Source: Neoceratodus forsteri
Lineage: Eukaryota; Chordata; Ceratodontiformes; Ceratodontidae
Length of the DNA stretch: 64,000 bases
Assembly: GCA_016271365.2 (NCBI GenBank)
Contig: CM057451.1
Location: 369,045,501-369,109,500 of the forward strand
Reading direction: 5' to 3'
The notes beneath the pieces are model-generated. The model saw only the letters and a list, made by a program, of their open reading frames with translations. It did not search any database and was not told the DNA's origin. Both the position numbers and the translations under genes were made by a program. This document shows positions 22,061 through 31,749 of this stretch, piece after piece (the stretch's first letter is position 1; every line of letters starts with the position of its first letter).

Positions 22061-22100
22061 CATGTGTTATTTGTGTCCCCTAAACTGTTGTTTTGTATGC

Positions 22101-22269
22101 TTACTCTTTCCTCTCGCTGGTTTTTTTTTTATTTTTTATAAAAAAAAAATAAAAAAATTCCCTACTTTCCTACTGCCCTTAAAGCTCCTGATCTTCCTGT
22201 TCTGGGACAGGAAGTTCCTATATTCCCCAGTAGTTTCCTTCTTACTTAAAACTACCAACTTTCCGAGGG
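22101..22269. other. CR1 5' flank with A/T homopolymer palindrome
   Basis: Holds a T-run directly followed by an A-run (22,119-22,157), which can fold into a hairpin and is prone to replication slippage. It may be the CR1 5' UTR or the target DNA. Confidence 0.35.
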
Positions 22270-23050
22270 CAAAAACTGGGACGGTCCATCATGACCATGA
22301 CCCCCCTGCCACGTGTCACTCCCATGTGCACCACCACAGACAATGCTGCATGCAATCAATTAAATTTTGCTGCTTGCTCTGGCTTTGCTGCCCCACAGTA
22401 ACACCAGTAGCAAACATCCAGATTAAAACAATGCATCATTCTGCTGCAGCAAGTTCCAAGTCATGATGTACAGAAAGTTCATTAGAAGCAAACCTGCGTT
22501 AAATTGTGATCAGACATTTGAGTTGCATGTATTGCTCCTTCTGACGGTCCCATCCAACCTGTTTACACTCACCTCATTTGCTGAGCAAACTTCAGTGACT
22601 CCCACCACCACACCAGATTGTTTTCACACACTTCCCTACAGTTGATCAGGTCTGGGTACCTTAGTTCACTGCTGCTGGTCTCTTTTCTGTCTGGAGTCCC
22701 TCTCAGTTGCTGGCAGGCAGATGTCCACATGCCCTCGTTTGCACTACTATCCAGTCTAATCCAACAGGAAAGAACATGCTTTACTGTGCTCCCACTGACA
22801 TGCTTGCAGTGCAGCACAGGCACAGGGGTTGAAGTTGCAAACTACTGTCCAGCCCGAGCAATGCCATGGTGGTGCTGAAATAACTGTCACTCACGGATTA
22901 GCAGTCAGCCAAAAAAAAGGGACAAAACTGGGACAAGTAAGCAAACACCAGGACAAAAGTGACATTTTGCAAAACTTGTGGGGACACTGGGACATGCTGC
23001 CTAAAATAGGGACTGTCCTGGGAAAATAGGGTCTGTTGCTAGCTTTATTC
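22270..23050. other. Unassigned repeat with repeated GGGACA-like motifs
   Basis: Near both ends the plus strand carries GGGAC-type motifs (CTGGGACGG at 22,276; several GGGACA copies at 22,918-23,020). A similar GTGGGACA cluster occurs at 57,770-57,810. Composition suggests a non-coding repeat. I could not identify terminal inverted repeats or a coding domain. Confidence 0.35.
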
Positions 23051-23870
23051 TTACTTGCTCAGAGTTATACCTCCAGCAGCTGGCGGGGGATGGAGAGCTA
23101 ATCTTTTCCTTCTAGGATGGTGACTCTTTGGTGCCTCTGTGGTCACTCACTTCCTGCTCCCAACAGAAAGTTTCTGTTGTCAGTCAAATCCTGTGCCTAT
23201 AAAAGTAGACTGGCTTATGGGGGAGCACAATACAGTCCCAGTAGAGTAGTAAAGTTCTAACAGCACTTCCTTCCTTTTGCTGTTTTCTGCCAAAAGTTAA
23301 CTAGAGCAGGTTTTTAAATCCAAACACCTGGCTTCCTGTTGCCTAAGAAAGAGAACGTGGGTGGATGCCCTTTGCATAAAGTAGTCCAAATGTTCCTATT
23401 GGGGGCTGGTTGAACGGTTAACTTCAATGTAGTGAAAAAAGGTTTCTGGAGACCAGCCACTCGGTTCATCATAAGAAATGTAGTTTTATTTTGATATTTT
23501 CTTAGAACACCATGATCCCCTAGGTACAGATAACAATTCCTTTCACCCAACTCAGACAAACATACACACTCTTTTTTTTTTTGTTTGTTTTTACCCTAAA
23601 TTGAAGGTCCCAGTAGTAGAGTCCTAGTTCTTTACTCCCAGTAGAGTAGTAAAGTTCTAATAGCACCTTCTTCCTCTTGCTGTTCCTGCCCTTGTACACC
23701 TTCAGAGAGATTCTTTCAACTGGGGGAAAGTGTTGAATTTGGTGTAAAGATCGCTATGGTATTTCTTAGCTGGTTCAAGGAGGCCAGAGTCAGACTATAG
23801 TAAAGGCGGCCCACCTGGAAAATAATAGCAGTGCATGTGTTGTGCAGGGCTGGTCAGCGAAATGCACCTG
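23051..23870. other. Unassigned DNA with a 50-bp direct repeat pair
   Basis: The block around CAGTAGAGTAGTAAAGTTCT occurs at about 23,238-23,283 and again at 23,639-23,685, in the same orientation, 401 bp apart. A T-run lies at 23,572-23,582. Nothing coding is visible. The pair may mark the ends of a small repeat unit. Confidence 0.4.
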
Positions 23871-23880
23871 GCGCCCTGCA

Positions 23881-24310
23881 CAGCAGTACCCCCTTCTTAT
23901 CCTGTCCATCTGATCACTGCATGGACACCTATATCAATTCCCTGGTGGTCCAATGGTTTCCCCCTCCCCTCCCGTACCTACAATCACCGAAAATAACTGT
24001 GTAAGGAGCCCTGGTAGTCTAGTGGTACCCCCTTCCCATCCCGGAACACCAATCATCCGTAAATGTGTATCTTAATTCCCTAGTGGTCTAGTGGTAACCC
24101 CCACCCCGCCCGTAAACCCGATTGCCCATAATGCCAATGAAATCAATACCCTGGTGGTCCAGTGGAATCCCCCTCCTGACCCTCTGATCACCAAAAATTA
24201 TTTATTTCTATATCCCTGGTAGTCCAGCAGTACTCCCCTCCTCCCTCCTGACTCTCTGATCGCCGTGATCATGTTAAATATGGTTTCCCTGGTGTCCAGT
24301 GGTTTTCTCC
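23881..24310 (+). repeat. Minisatellite, about 70-bp unit, 6 copies
   Basis: Units are anchored by CCCTGGTGGTCCAGTGG variants at about 23,940, 24,009, 24,079, 24,149, 24,214 and 24,287, each followed by a CCCCCTCC run and a GATCACC-like stretch. Spacing is 65-73 bp. Units are diverged, so the array is old. It is followed by a hairpin (24,419-24,461). Confidence 0.75.
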
Positions 24311-24418
24311 ACCCCCACCCACAGGACCCCAGCCCACCAGCCCCCCGGTCATCAGCGGGCCGCATACCCTCCTGCAAACCACTGCAGCTGCCCGCCGAAT
24401 GACAGCTTACAGTAGTTG

Positions 24419-24461
24419 CTGCAAGCTTATTGGTCCACACTGTGGACTAACGGGCTTGCAG
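24419..24461. repeat. Imperfect hairpin beside the minisatellite
   Basis: CTGCAAGC (24,419-24,426) pairs with GCTTGCAG (24,454-24,461), and an inner GTCCACA pairs with TGTGGAC. The structure could be the end of a non-autonomous DNA transposon carrying the minisatellite. No TSD was established. Confidence 0.5.
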
Positions 24462-24510
24462 TGTATACTGTAATACATCACAACTTTGCGAATGAAGTCA
24501 CATTGTGGAA

Positions 24511-25117
24511 TTGCTGTTCTTCAACTTCAGGAAGGCTGTCAACTCGATGCCTCACAGATGCTTGCTAAAAAATATGGAGGAGCTGGGAGTGCCTACGGTC
24601 ATAGTAAACTGGGTAGGTAACTAACTAAAGGGGAGGCAGCAGAGGGTTGTGGACAATGGGGTGAACTCAGAAGAGAAGGCGTTAACGAGTGGGGTACAAC
24701 AGGGATCTGTCCTGGGTCTGGTCCTCTTCAACGTGTTCATCAGCGACATTGGTGAAGGAATCCATGCTAGGTTGTGTCTATTTGTAGATGACACTAAGCT
24801 CTGTGGGAGGGTGGATAGTGATGAGGGACTAGAGGAAATACAGAAAGACTTACAAAAGCTAGGGTAGTCTAAGGTTTGGTAGCTGAAATTCAATGCCAAA
24901 AAGTGCAAGGTAATGCACATAGGGAACAAAAACTCCAGGATGGAGTACTGGATGGGAAGGCTGAGACTTAGTACTATGGGTGAGGAACAAGATCTTGGAG
25001 TTATCAACAGTGGCACCGTAAAGCAATTGAGTCAGGGCAACAAGACATATAGCTAGGCAAGTGGGATGCTGGAATGTATTGGGAGGGGTATTGATAGCAG
25101 AAAGGGAGAGGTAATAC
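24511..25117 (+). pseudogene. CR1 reverse transcriptase fragment
   Basis: Plus-strand CR1 ORF2 pieces: FFNFRKAVNSMPH (decayed motif A, catalytic Asp replaced) near 24,520; TSGVQQGSVLGLVLFNVF (24,680-24,740); LFVDDTKLCGRVD (motif C, DD intact) near 24,780; FNAKKCKVMHIGNKN near 24,900; and MLECIGRGIDSRKGEVIL near 25,080. It is cut at 25,117 by a SINE, and both ends of the element are missing. Several stops interrupt the frame. Confidence 0.82.
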
Positions 25118-25505
25118 TTTATTTATTTAGTTTTTGTTGACCCGGTAAGAGCACTAGACAAATCCTGCCTATTTTCAGGCACAACCCGGGGGAAGGGATA
25201 CAGATGAATGCCAACTGACCTTGAACCAGATTAAGCTGTTGGTGGTATTTTTAGTGAATGAGGGAAATTTGGCCAGGACACCAGGGAAATTCCCATACTC
25301 TTTTCGATAAGTGCCATGAGATCTTTAACATACACCTGAACTACCACCAATCCAGGCAGATGGGACCTCGGTTTAACGTCTCATCCGAAAGACGGCACCT
25401 CAGAAGTGCAGCACCCCTTTCATGCTGCACTACAGTATCAGTACTGGGATATTAACCCAAGTGCCAGATGTGGGAACTGAACCCACAGCCCTGTGATCTC
25501 CTGGC

Positions 25506-25537
<32 letters not shown>

Positions 25538-25545
25538 TGACACTT
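25118..25545 (-). mobile_element. tRNA-derived SINE, V-SINE-like central domain
   Basis: Read on the minus strand it starts with a Pol III A box TGGCTCAGTAGG (25,525-25,536), then a B box-like GGTTCAGTTCC (25,473-25,483). A body follows with CTTTCGGATGAGACG and CATGGCACTTATCG-like stretches, then AATTTCCCTGGTGTCC and a degenerate tail. The same body is found in the plus orientation at 57,861-58,275. The GGATGAGA and GTGTCCTGGCCAAAT blocks resemble the conserved core of the V-SINE superfamily. Its 3' end abuts the CR1 fragment. Confidence 0.75.
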
Positions 25546-26650
25546 CCACCATAAATCTGTATGCATGTATTATGAAATGTGCATAACTGTGTTATTTTAA
25601 AAATTCTTTACACAACAAAAACATATCCATTAACCAAATAGCATTTCTGTCAGCAGGAATTCATCCACAGCCACATGGTTGCATCAGTGCAGACGTGACT
25701 GCTTGGAATTGAAACTGTGGTCCCTGTAGCCACTCCACCTCTCTTTGTGCCTCTACTTATGCCCAACTGCCACCAGCCATTAGATCTTTTTTGTTTCCCT
25801 GTCCACATAAAGTCACAGCACTCCAAACTCGGTATAAATAAAAAGGTAGTCCATGCAAAGTACTCTTTCACCTTTTATTTTTCGTGCAGGACAAACTCAG
25901 CAAAAACAACCAGCACCACAGGGAGCATGTGGAAGTTGTAATGTTTCACCTAGTCAGCTTTTTCAAGTGAATGGTGTCCTCTAGAGCATAGACTCATTTA
26001 TGGCTGTTTCAGCAGCTGTATTCAATTTTCTACTTTACAAAAACTTAAAGTGACAATGCAGTATATTACAAAAGGGCTAAAAAAAAGCATTTACCATGAC
26101 CACAATAGACCAAACTTATATACCATTATACAGCACGCATAAACACGTAAACATACACAATACTGTCCTCCACCATTGCAGGTACCATATTTATATTAAA
26201 TCAAATACTTCATTAGAAAATCCTTTTAATAACTTTATTAGTGGTAACCTTGGTGGATAGACCAGAGAGCAGTTAAAAAAATCATTAATACACCTATAAA
26301 GGGCTTATAACTACATTTGTATAACCATACTGTAATTACTAAATTAGCCCAAAGTGTTTAATACCACTACAATTGCAAGTTTTGGTGGTGGTGGTGGTGG
26401 TGGGGGGCAAAACAAAGACTAAAAGAAAATGGGGGGCGGGAGTGGACGGAGTTCAAATAAGAACAAGGAGAAAGCCCTATGACCACACCTGGTCAAAATC
26501 AACAAGGTAGGTCATCATGTCTGGGATCAAGTTATCTAACCCATATGTATACATTACCATAAGTATATGTACAATACATAAAAGTTCTTTGGCTAAGAGA
26601 CTTCCTCATGGACAAAAGCAGTATCAACTGGTCTTGAGGCTCAGGGTTAC
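25546..26650. other. Unassigned, probable Penelope UTR; contains (GGT)n
   Basis: Near 25,940 the text GTTTCACCTAGTCAGC followed by TTTTTCAAGTGAA resembles the end regions of vertebrate Penelope-like elements, whose coding part follows at 26,651. A (GGT)n microsatellite occupies 26,383-26,403. The rest is AT-rich and non-coding. Confidence 0.4.
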
Positions 26651-27269
26651 TTATTCCTTTTTTGAGGGTTTAAAAACAATACTGGCAAAACCTGTTAGAA
26701 AAAGGATAAACATACCATTAGTGTATGTAAACTCTCCTTGCTTCTCGACTAAGAAAGGAACTAGTTCAATCTGTTTGTTTAACCCTTCGTCTGTATTGTG
26801 GTCCCCCAGCCTATAAATCCAAAATGACTCCCTTTTATTGAGAGCCACTTCCCTGTTTCCAGCTCTGGGGCCCAGTTTTACTTGTTCAAGCCCTACAAAG
26901 GACAAGGTGTGTTCTTCTTTCCTCTCTGCATTCTTGATATGAACTGACAGTACATAATCCATATCTTCATTTTTCACTGCCTGGATATGTTCTCCTACCC
27001 TTTCCTTAAACTTCCTTTTGTCCTCCCTACATAGTATCTGCCACAGGTACACATGGCAATGATATATATAAAACAAGCGTGATATCACAATTGATGAAGC
27101 TGGGGATGCCTATTATCTCTTTAGTTTTAGGATTTTTAAATTCCTTACATTCCTTTATATATAGGCAGCATTTGCACCTCCCACGCTTCATGCAAGTTTT
27201 TGGTATGGGTGGGAGTCAAGTCCCTTGTTTGTTAGTTAGCTGTACTGAATGGACTAACAGGTCCCTCAA
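26651..27269 (-). pseudogene. Penelope GIY-YIG endonuclease remnant
   Basis: After the SINE, the linker resumes with RARNLRDLLVHS near 27,270, then CKCCLYIKECKEF (cysteine cluster) near 27,170. The endonuclease frame at 27,088-26,651 has FKERVGEHIQAVKNED, DYVLSVHIKNAERK, LSFVGLEQVKLGPRAGNR, KRESFWIYRLGD and GLNKQIELVPFL. The first GIY-YIG strands are decayed (VYLWQILCRED where YVGxT is usual). The Arg/His helix and the WIYxL/GLN end are clear. The enzyme would nick target DNA. It is inactive here. Confidence 0.82.
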
Positions 27270-27284
27270 ATTTCTCGCTCTTCT

Positions 27285-27647
27285 TTTTTTTAATTTATAT
27301 TTTATGCCCTGGTTTCCTCCCACATTTTCACCCACCCCCATGCCCTGGTTGTGCACACACGTGTGGAGGCATGCAGATGCCGTGGTTCCGAGGCACCTTC
27401 CCACTACTTGCCACCCCTGCCCGCACTGCCCATCAGACCTCCCCCTGAGGGCAGCGGAACTATGGGGTGTGTGTGTGTAACACAGATCCTTCCCAGGAAA
27501 GGAGAGCTGCTCTTATGGCTGCTCAATCCTGCCCTCCCCCCTTCGGCTGGCTCCACGGTGACCCTGGCTCATTCCCAAACCTGGGTCACTGGCGTGGCCT
27601 AAGGTAAGGCATCCAGTGCTTCAGCCCTCTGCACCACTGGGCCGGCT
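27285..27647 (-). mobile_element. SINE with poly(A) and 15-bp TSD inside Penelope element
   Basis: Flanks ATTTCTCGCTCTTCT (27,270-27,284) and ATTTCTTGCTCCTCT (27,648-27,662) agree at 13 of 15 positions. They encode the same Penelope codons (RARN) twice. The 363-bp insert ends on the left in a T-run, that is, a poly(A) tail on the minus strand. Its 5' end (right) reads GGCCCAGTGGTGCAG, a possible A box region, followed by CCAGGTTTGGGAAT, a weak B box. It is GC-rich and unrelated to the other SINEs here. Confidence 0.8.
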
Positions 27648-27662
27648 ATTTCTTGCTCCTCT

Positions 27663-29290
27663 ACATACATGCCTAGTTGGGATGCTGGCTGACTCCCTCA
27701 GTCGGGGGTCACTGCCTAGGACAAACCAATTTTTATTGATAATGTCCCTAAACTTCCCTGCCTTGACACTGTGTGTTGTAACAAAACTGATCTTTCCTAG
27801 GCTCTGTTCTCTACCTCTGTCCATGTTGCCTAAATTTTCCCTCCCTTTCTTAACTAGAAGGCAGCCCTACTGGTCTCATTGCTGTGGGCCTTGGCCAGAT
27901 CAATACAAGCCCTACTGTACCCCGTTCTCAAAACCTTCTATCCATGTTTGCTGATTCCATCTCATAATCCCTCTTGTTACTGTAGTTGCATTTAATGTGC
28001 AGATACTGACCTTTAGGGATATTGTCTACAGTGTGACTTGGGTGGAAGCTACTTGCTTGCAAAATGGTTTTGTGTCCTTGGGCTTCCTATAGAGGCTGGT
28101 CCCCACCCCAGTGCCCTGTTCCTTGCGTATCATAATGTCCAGGAATGCAATTTCCTTCCTACTACTGTGGCACGTGAACCTAAGGTTCTCATTATTCTCA
28201 TGAAGGTACCCCATAAACTGTCCCAGTTCCAACTCGTATTGTTCCCACACAAAAAAGATATCATCTATATATCTTTTCCATGTTTTTATTAGGTTGAAGA
28301 ATGGGTTTGCGTATTGATCCCAAATGAATGTTTCCGCCCATAGGCCAAGATATAGATTGACGTAACTGGGTGCAAAGCTTGCACCCATCACTGTACCTTT
28401 TGCTTGTATGTAGTGCTGTCCCATAAATGCAAACATACTACCTTCTATTTTGCACATCTCCACTAGTAAGTCTGCGTCAGGTTTGGCACTCTCACCTCTC
28501 TTACTTAGGCAATACCTCAGGGCTCTAAGTCCTTCTACATGGGGAATGTTTGTATACAAAGACTCTATATCTAATGTAACCAGTAAACATTCATTACTCA
28601 CATGTACCCCTTCCAATATGTTAAGCATGTCTCCAGTGTCAGCTACGTAGGAGAGTAGTTTAAGGACTGGGTGTTTCATATGGTCATCCACAGAACCTCA
28701 CAAGAGGCTCAGTCATGCTCCCAACCCCTGAGATAATAGGTCTCCTGGTGGTTTGGTCAGAGTTTTTGTGAACTTTAGGCAGTACATAAATATGTACCTT
28801 TTGGGAAATTCCACCATCAGAAAATCCTTTTCTTTCTGGGTAATAAGGCCCTCAAACAATAACCATCTAGGAAGCTATCAATTTTTATCTTGAGGGAAAG
28901 CATGAGGTCAGAGCCCAATGGTCTATAAAATGCTATCTTTGCCAGTTGCCTTTTAACTCTTTCAGTATATTCACTGGTATCCATGACCACAACACTTCCC
29001 TCCTGATCTGCTGGTTTAATGGTGATATCTACATTTCGTTTAAGATCAACCAATGCTTCCTTCTCTTCTCAGCTAATGTTAGTGAACCTAGGGGTAAAAT
29101 CCTCATATCTTGGCTTCTCTAGATATTGTTCACACAATTTTTGAAAGGTTAGGACTTCTAGGCTTGGGGGGCGGGGGGCAAATGTGCTAGGTTTTCTTCT
29201 ATCTTTGTGGATCATTCCTTCATTATATGCCTCTGTGTCTCTCCCCCATCCATAATGGCATTAAGCACATGTAATCCCCCCTATAAATGA
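27663..29290 (-). pseudogene. Penelope-like RT domain remnant
   Basis: The upstream frame (29,053-28,817) has KRNVDITIKPADQEGSVVVM, the conserved N-terminal block. The 221-residue RT frame (28,691-28,026) is uninterrupted. Motif A is TLDIESLYTNIPH, the middle block is KGTVMGASFAPSYVNLYLG, and motif C is KRYIDDIFFVW. Both catalytic Asp positions are therefore kept. FLDIMI and SLYRKPKDTKPF follow. The thumb/linker continues at 27,824-27,663 (KFRDIINKNWFVLGSDPRL). Frame breaks lie near 28,700-28,816 and near 28,000. The RT is related to telomerase and primes on nicked DNA. Confidence 0.87.
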
Positions 29291-29718
29291 GGGTTCCCAG
29301 AAGTCTCCCTAGAGCTTTCCTAATTGCTCACAGTCTGGATGGTGTTCGGTGTTAAAGCCGTTTAAATGGTGTTGCCTGTGAGTGCTTTTAAAGCCTCCAT
29401 GTACTGTCTCTTTAAGGGCTGCCTGCCTGCAGTCATATTTAGTTTGAATGGGGGGACTGTGTGTTTCCTACGCCCGAGTCCATGGGCCTGCTGAACAATT
29501 GCTCCATTTCTGCCATCACTAAATGTGCAGAGGAGCCCTTCTGAAAGAGATAACTGATTGCTGGTAGATCATTTAAATAGTAGTAATAATGTGAGTGGTT
29601 CTAACCTGCCTTCTTGCAGCATGAACTGTTTCTGTTTAGCTCCACCATTTTGGTCCTGGACTGCCGAACGGGACCAATCAGTACTTGGGGCTCTCAAATG
29701 GAGCCTGCTGAAATGGGT
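29291..29718. other. Region between Penelope coding part and Gypsy LTR
   Basis: Probably Penelope 5' UTR grading into target DNA. It contains a CTTTAAGGG(C)TGCCTG stretch and no coding signal. No other element recognised. Confidence 0.35.
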
Positions 29719-31314
29719 CTGTGTGGAATGAGACTCTGGGAATTGTAGTTTTTGGGCTGTTGGCGCCTTTTTGCACCTATAGAGGGAGCCTGTTGTGACT
29801 GACACCTGAACCAACCAACCAAATCTTTTGGATCTAAGTGAAAGCCCCTGGGCTGTCTACTGGCAAGCCAGATTCAAGTTGGAAGCTGAGAGAGCAACAG
29901 CTCAGAGTGTTTGAGCAGCCGTGTTGCGCAGTAGTTCACGCGGGAGAACCGTGGAAGGCCTGACTGCTGGCCTGCTAGCCTGATTTCTACCGCGAGAGGG
30001 AGAAGAGGACTTTTGTTGGACTAAATCCAAATTCTGTGAGAACAAAGCAAGCTGCTGATTTAGGACCAGGCTTAACCTGTAGAAGACCGAAGATTTTGCT
30101 GAATGCGATCGGCCTGTCAGGAATTACAGTCACTTCTGAGCTCCCAGTGTGTGAAGAGACTTGCGATATGACTAGGAGCATTTGGCCTAGGTACAAGTAG
30201 AATTCTGGTATATAAATGTACTGTTTACTGAAAGAGAATCGCGATTTAGTTTGGCTGTGTGCTGCTGATTTGTACATATGAATGTGCTATGTGCTAAATG
30301 GGGATCGCGAACTAGTCCCCTTTGTTGTGAACTGTGTGCTAGTTGCTGGAGATGGTTCCAGCTAATTTTGGACTGAATCCATCGTTGTCTGATGCAGATA
30401 GGCCCTGCCACGAGGACCTTGTCTTCCTACCCTGCTGCACAGGAAGATCCATCGCAGTGACCAGTTAACGGATCAGCCCCTGCTCCTTGTCTGAACAAGA
30501 ACAACGACCGAGCAACTCGTGTGTGCCCTGTTTCCTCTGGCAATCCAGACTGTCCATCCCTCAGCCCTCCTGTGTTCAGCCTGGGTACCGTGAGTAATTA
30601 TCAGGGTAGCTCCCTGCAACATTTCTTAATCAAAAGTGTGCCATCTGATTCTTGTGTTGTTTCATTTTCACAAACTGAGCCCTCCGAATCCGGATTACAA
30701 ATTGTGTGTGTGCATGTTCTTTTTCCATCACAGGGCCCCAACCAGCTGTGCCGCCAGCCTACCCCAGGCAACGGTCCTGGCTAGCCTCTTCCCCCATCCT
30801 GGGTACCCAGAGATGTGACTGAGTTGGACTCTAAGTGCATGCACAGTAGCGTGATTATTAATGTTTTAAGCCAATTAACCTGATTATTCCCCCTCCTTGT
30901 TACAGACCCCTGAATAAATCAGATCTTTTGTTCTTTGAAATCTACATTGACTGTGGTGTCAGTATATGTTGAAAGTATTGTATTATAGCTATGTACATTG
31001 CATAACCTTATTTTACAGGGGGCCCTCAGAGCCACGCTGAAGGAATCAGTCCTGGGGGTAAGTGCTAGATTTATTTGTATGTGGGTTGCATATCTGGGGT
31101 ATTGGGAAAGTTACTGTTGTGTATTAAGAGGGCCACTAGCAGGAGTCGAGGGGGGGTCACAGTGTCCCAGAGGACTGTGACCTGGTTAAGCTGACCACAA
31201 CCAACCCTGACCTTTGGGTGGAGGCACCCGTAATCGAACCTAGTCCCCTCAATCTGCCACTTGCCACGCAGGCAGGGGTGGTAGCCCTTGGGGTAGTGCC
31301 ACCTAGGGGTTACA
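29719..31314 (+). repeat. Gypsy 5' LTR
   Basis: Aligns with the LTR at 1-1,379 and has AATAAA at 30,913-30,918. The 3' boundary TTACA at 31,314 is set by the alignment break with copy 1 and by the primer site that follows. The 5' boundary is uncertain; TGTGTGGAATGAGAC near 29,719 is a plausible TG start. About 1.6 kb, long for the group. Confidence 0.75.
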
Positions 31315-31317
31315 TCT

Positions 31318-31336
31318 TGGAGGCACCACTGGGATT
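31318..31336 (+). other. Primer-binding site, tRNA-Leu-like
   Basis: TGGAGGCACCACTGGGATT matches 15 of 19 positions of the complement of a vertebrate tRNA-Leu 3' end (TGGTGGCAGCGGTGGGATT). It lies three bases after the LTR end, where a minus-strand primer site is expected. Confidence 0.65.
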
Positions 31337-31380
31337 AGCATCCCCTAGTGGCCAAAGTTATGAATTGCTGTTAAAAATAA

Positions 31381-31491
31381 ATGGCTACCCCAACAGAAGT
31401 GGCTGCACACCAGCTGGTGGGGTGGTGTAATGGGCAGGAGATCGACCCCAAAATGCTTTGCTTATCCTGGATATTCCCTGGTACCAATAAG
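31381..31491 (+). pseudogene. Gypsy gag, N-terminal piece
   Basis: An ATG at 31,381 opens a frame starting MATPTEVAAHQLVGWCNGQ and running to codons for GTNK, where CR1 sequence begins. The reading continues with DTVEEVLSRLNVYKT at 34,938. The start lies about 45 bp after the primer site, the normal place for gag. Gag would form the particle that packages the element RNA. Confidence 0.78.
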
Positions 31492-31749
31492 AACATAGAA
31501 ACATAGTATTTGACGCAGATAAGGACTGCTTTGCCCACCCAGTCTACCCATTTCCCTACCTAATGGATAAGCTGCAGATCCTAGTTAACCAGCAGCCTGC
31601 TTCTTTCTACCCGCCCCTAGAATTGCCTTATGGCTGTCCCATACATGCTTGAATTCAACCACTGTTTTGACTCCACAACCTCCTCTGGAAGGCGATCCAT
31701 GCATCCACAACCCTCTCTGTGAAAAATACTTCTTACATTACCTCTGAGC

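Larger units (their letters stand above)
19627..22100 (-). mobile_element. CR1 LINE, 5' half (partner of 1,930-4,561)
   Basis: Minus-strand CR1 running from the 5' region (near 22,100) through ORF1 and the endonuclease into the RT. It stops at KVDKATGPEGI, exactly where the 1,930-4,561 fragment starts. Together they make a nearly full-length CR1 of about 4 kb, plus Rex1 insert. Confidence 0.82.
26651..29290 (-). mobile_element. Penelope-like retroelement (RT plus GIY-YIG), degenerate
   Basis: Minus-strand coding order is N-terminal region, RT, linker, GIY-YIG endonuclease, which defines Penelope-like elements. The coding span may extend with UTRs from about 25.9 to 29.7 kb. A SINE insertion at 27,285-27,647 splits the linker. 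Stops and frameshifts make it inactive. Confidence 0.88.

Noticed and set aside
24419..24461. Hairpin as a Helitron 3' end
   Set aside because: The required CTRR terminus just after the hairpin and an A|T insertion site are not seen.
28026..28691. Open Penelope RT frame as an active gene
   Set aside because: The catalytic motifs are intact, but flanking parts of the same protein are frameshifted and split by a SINE.
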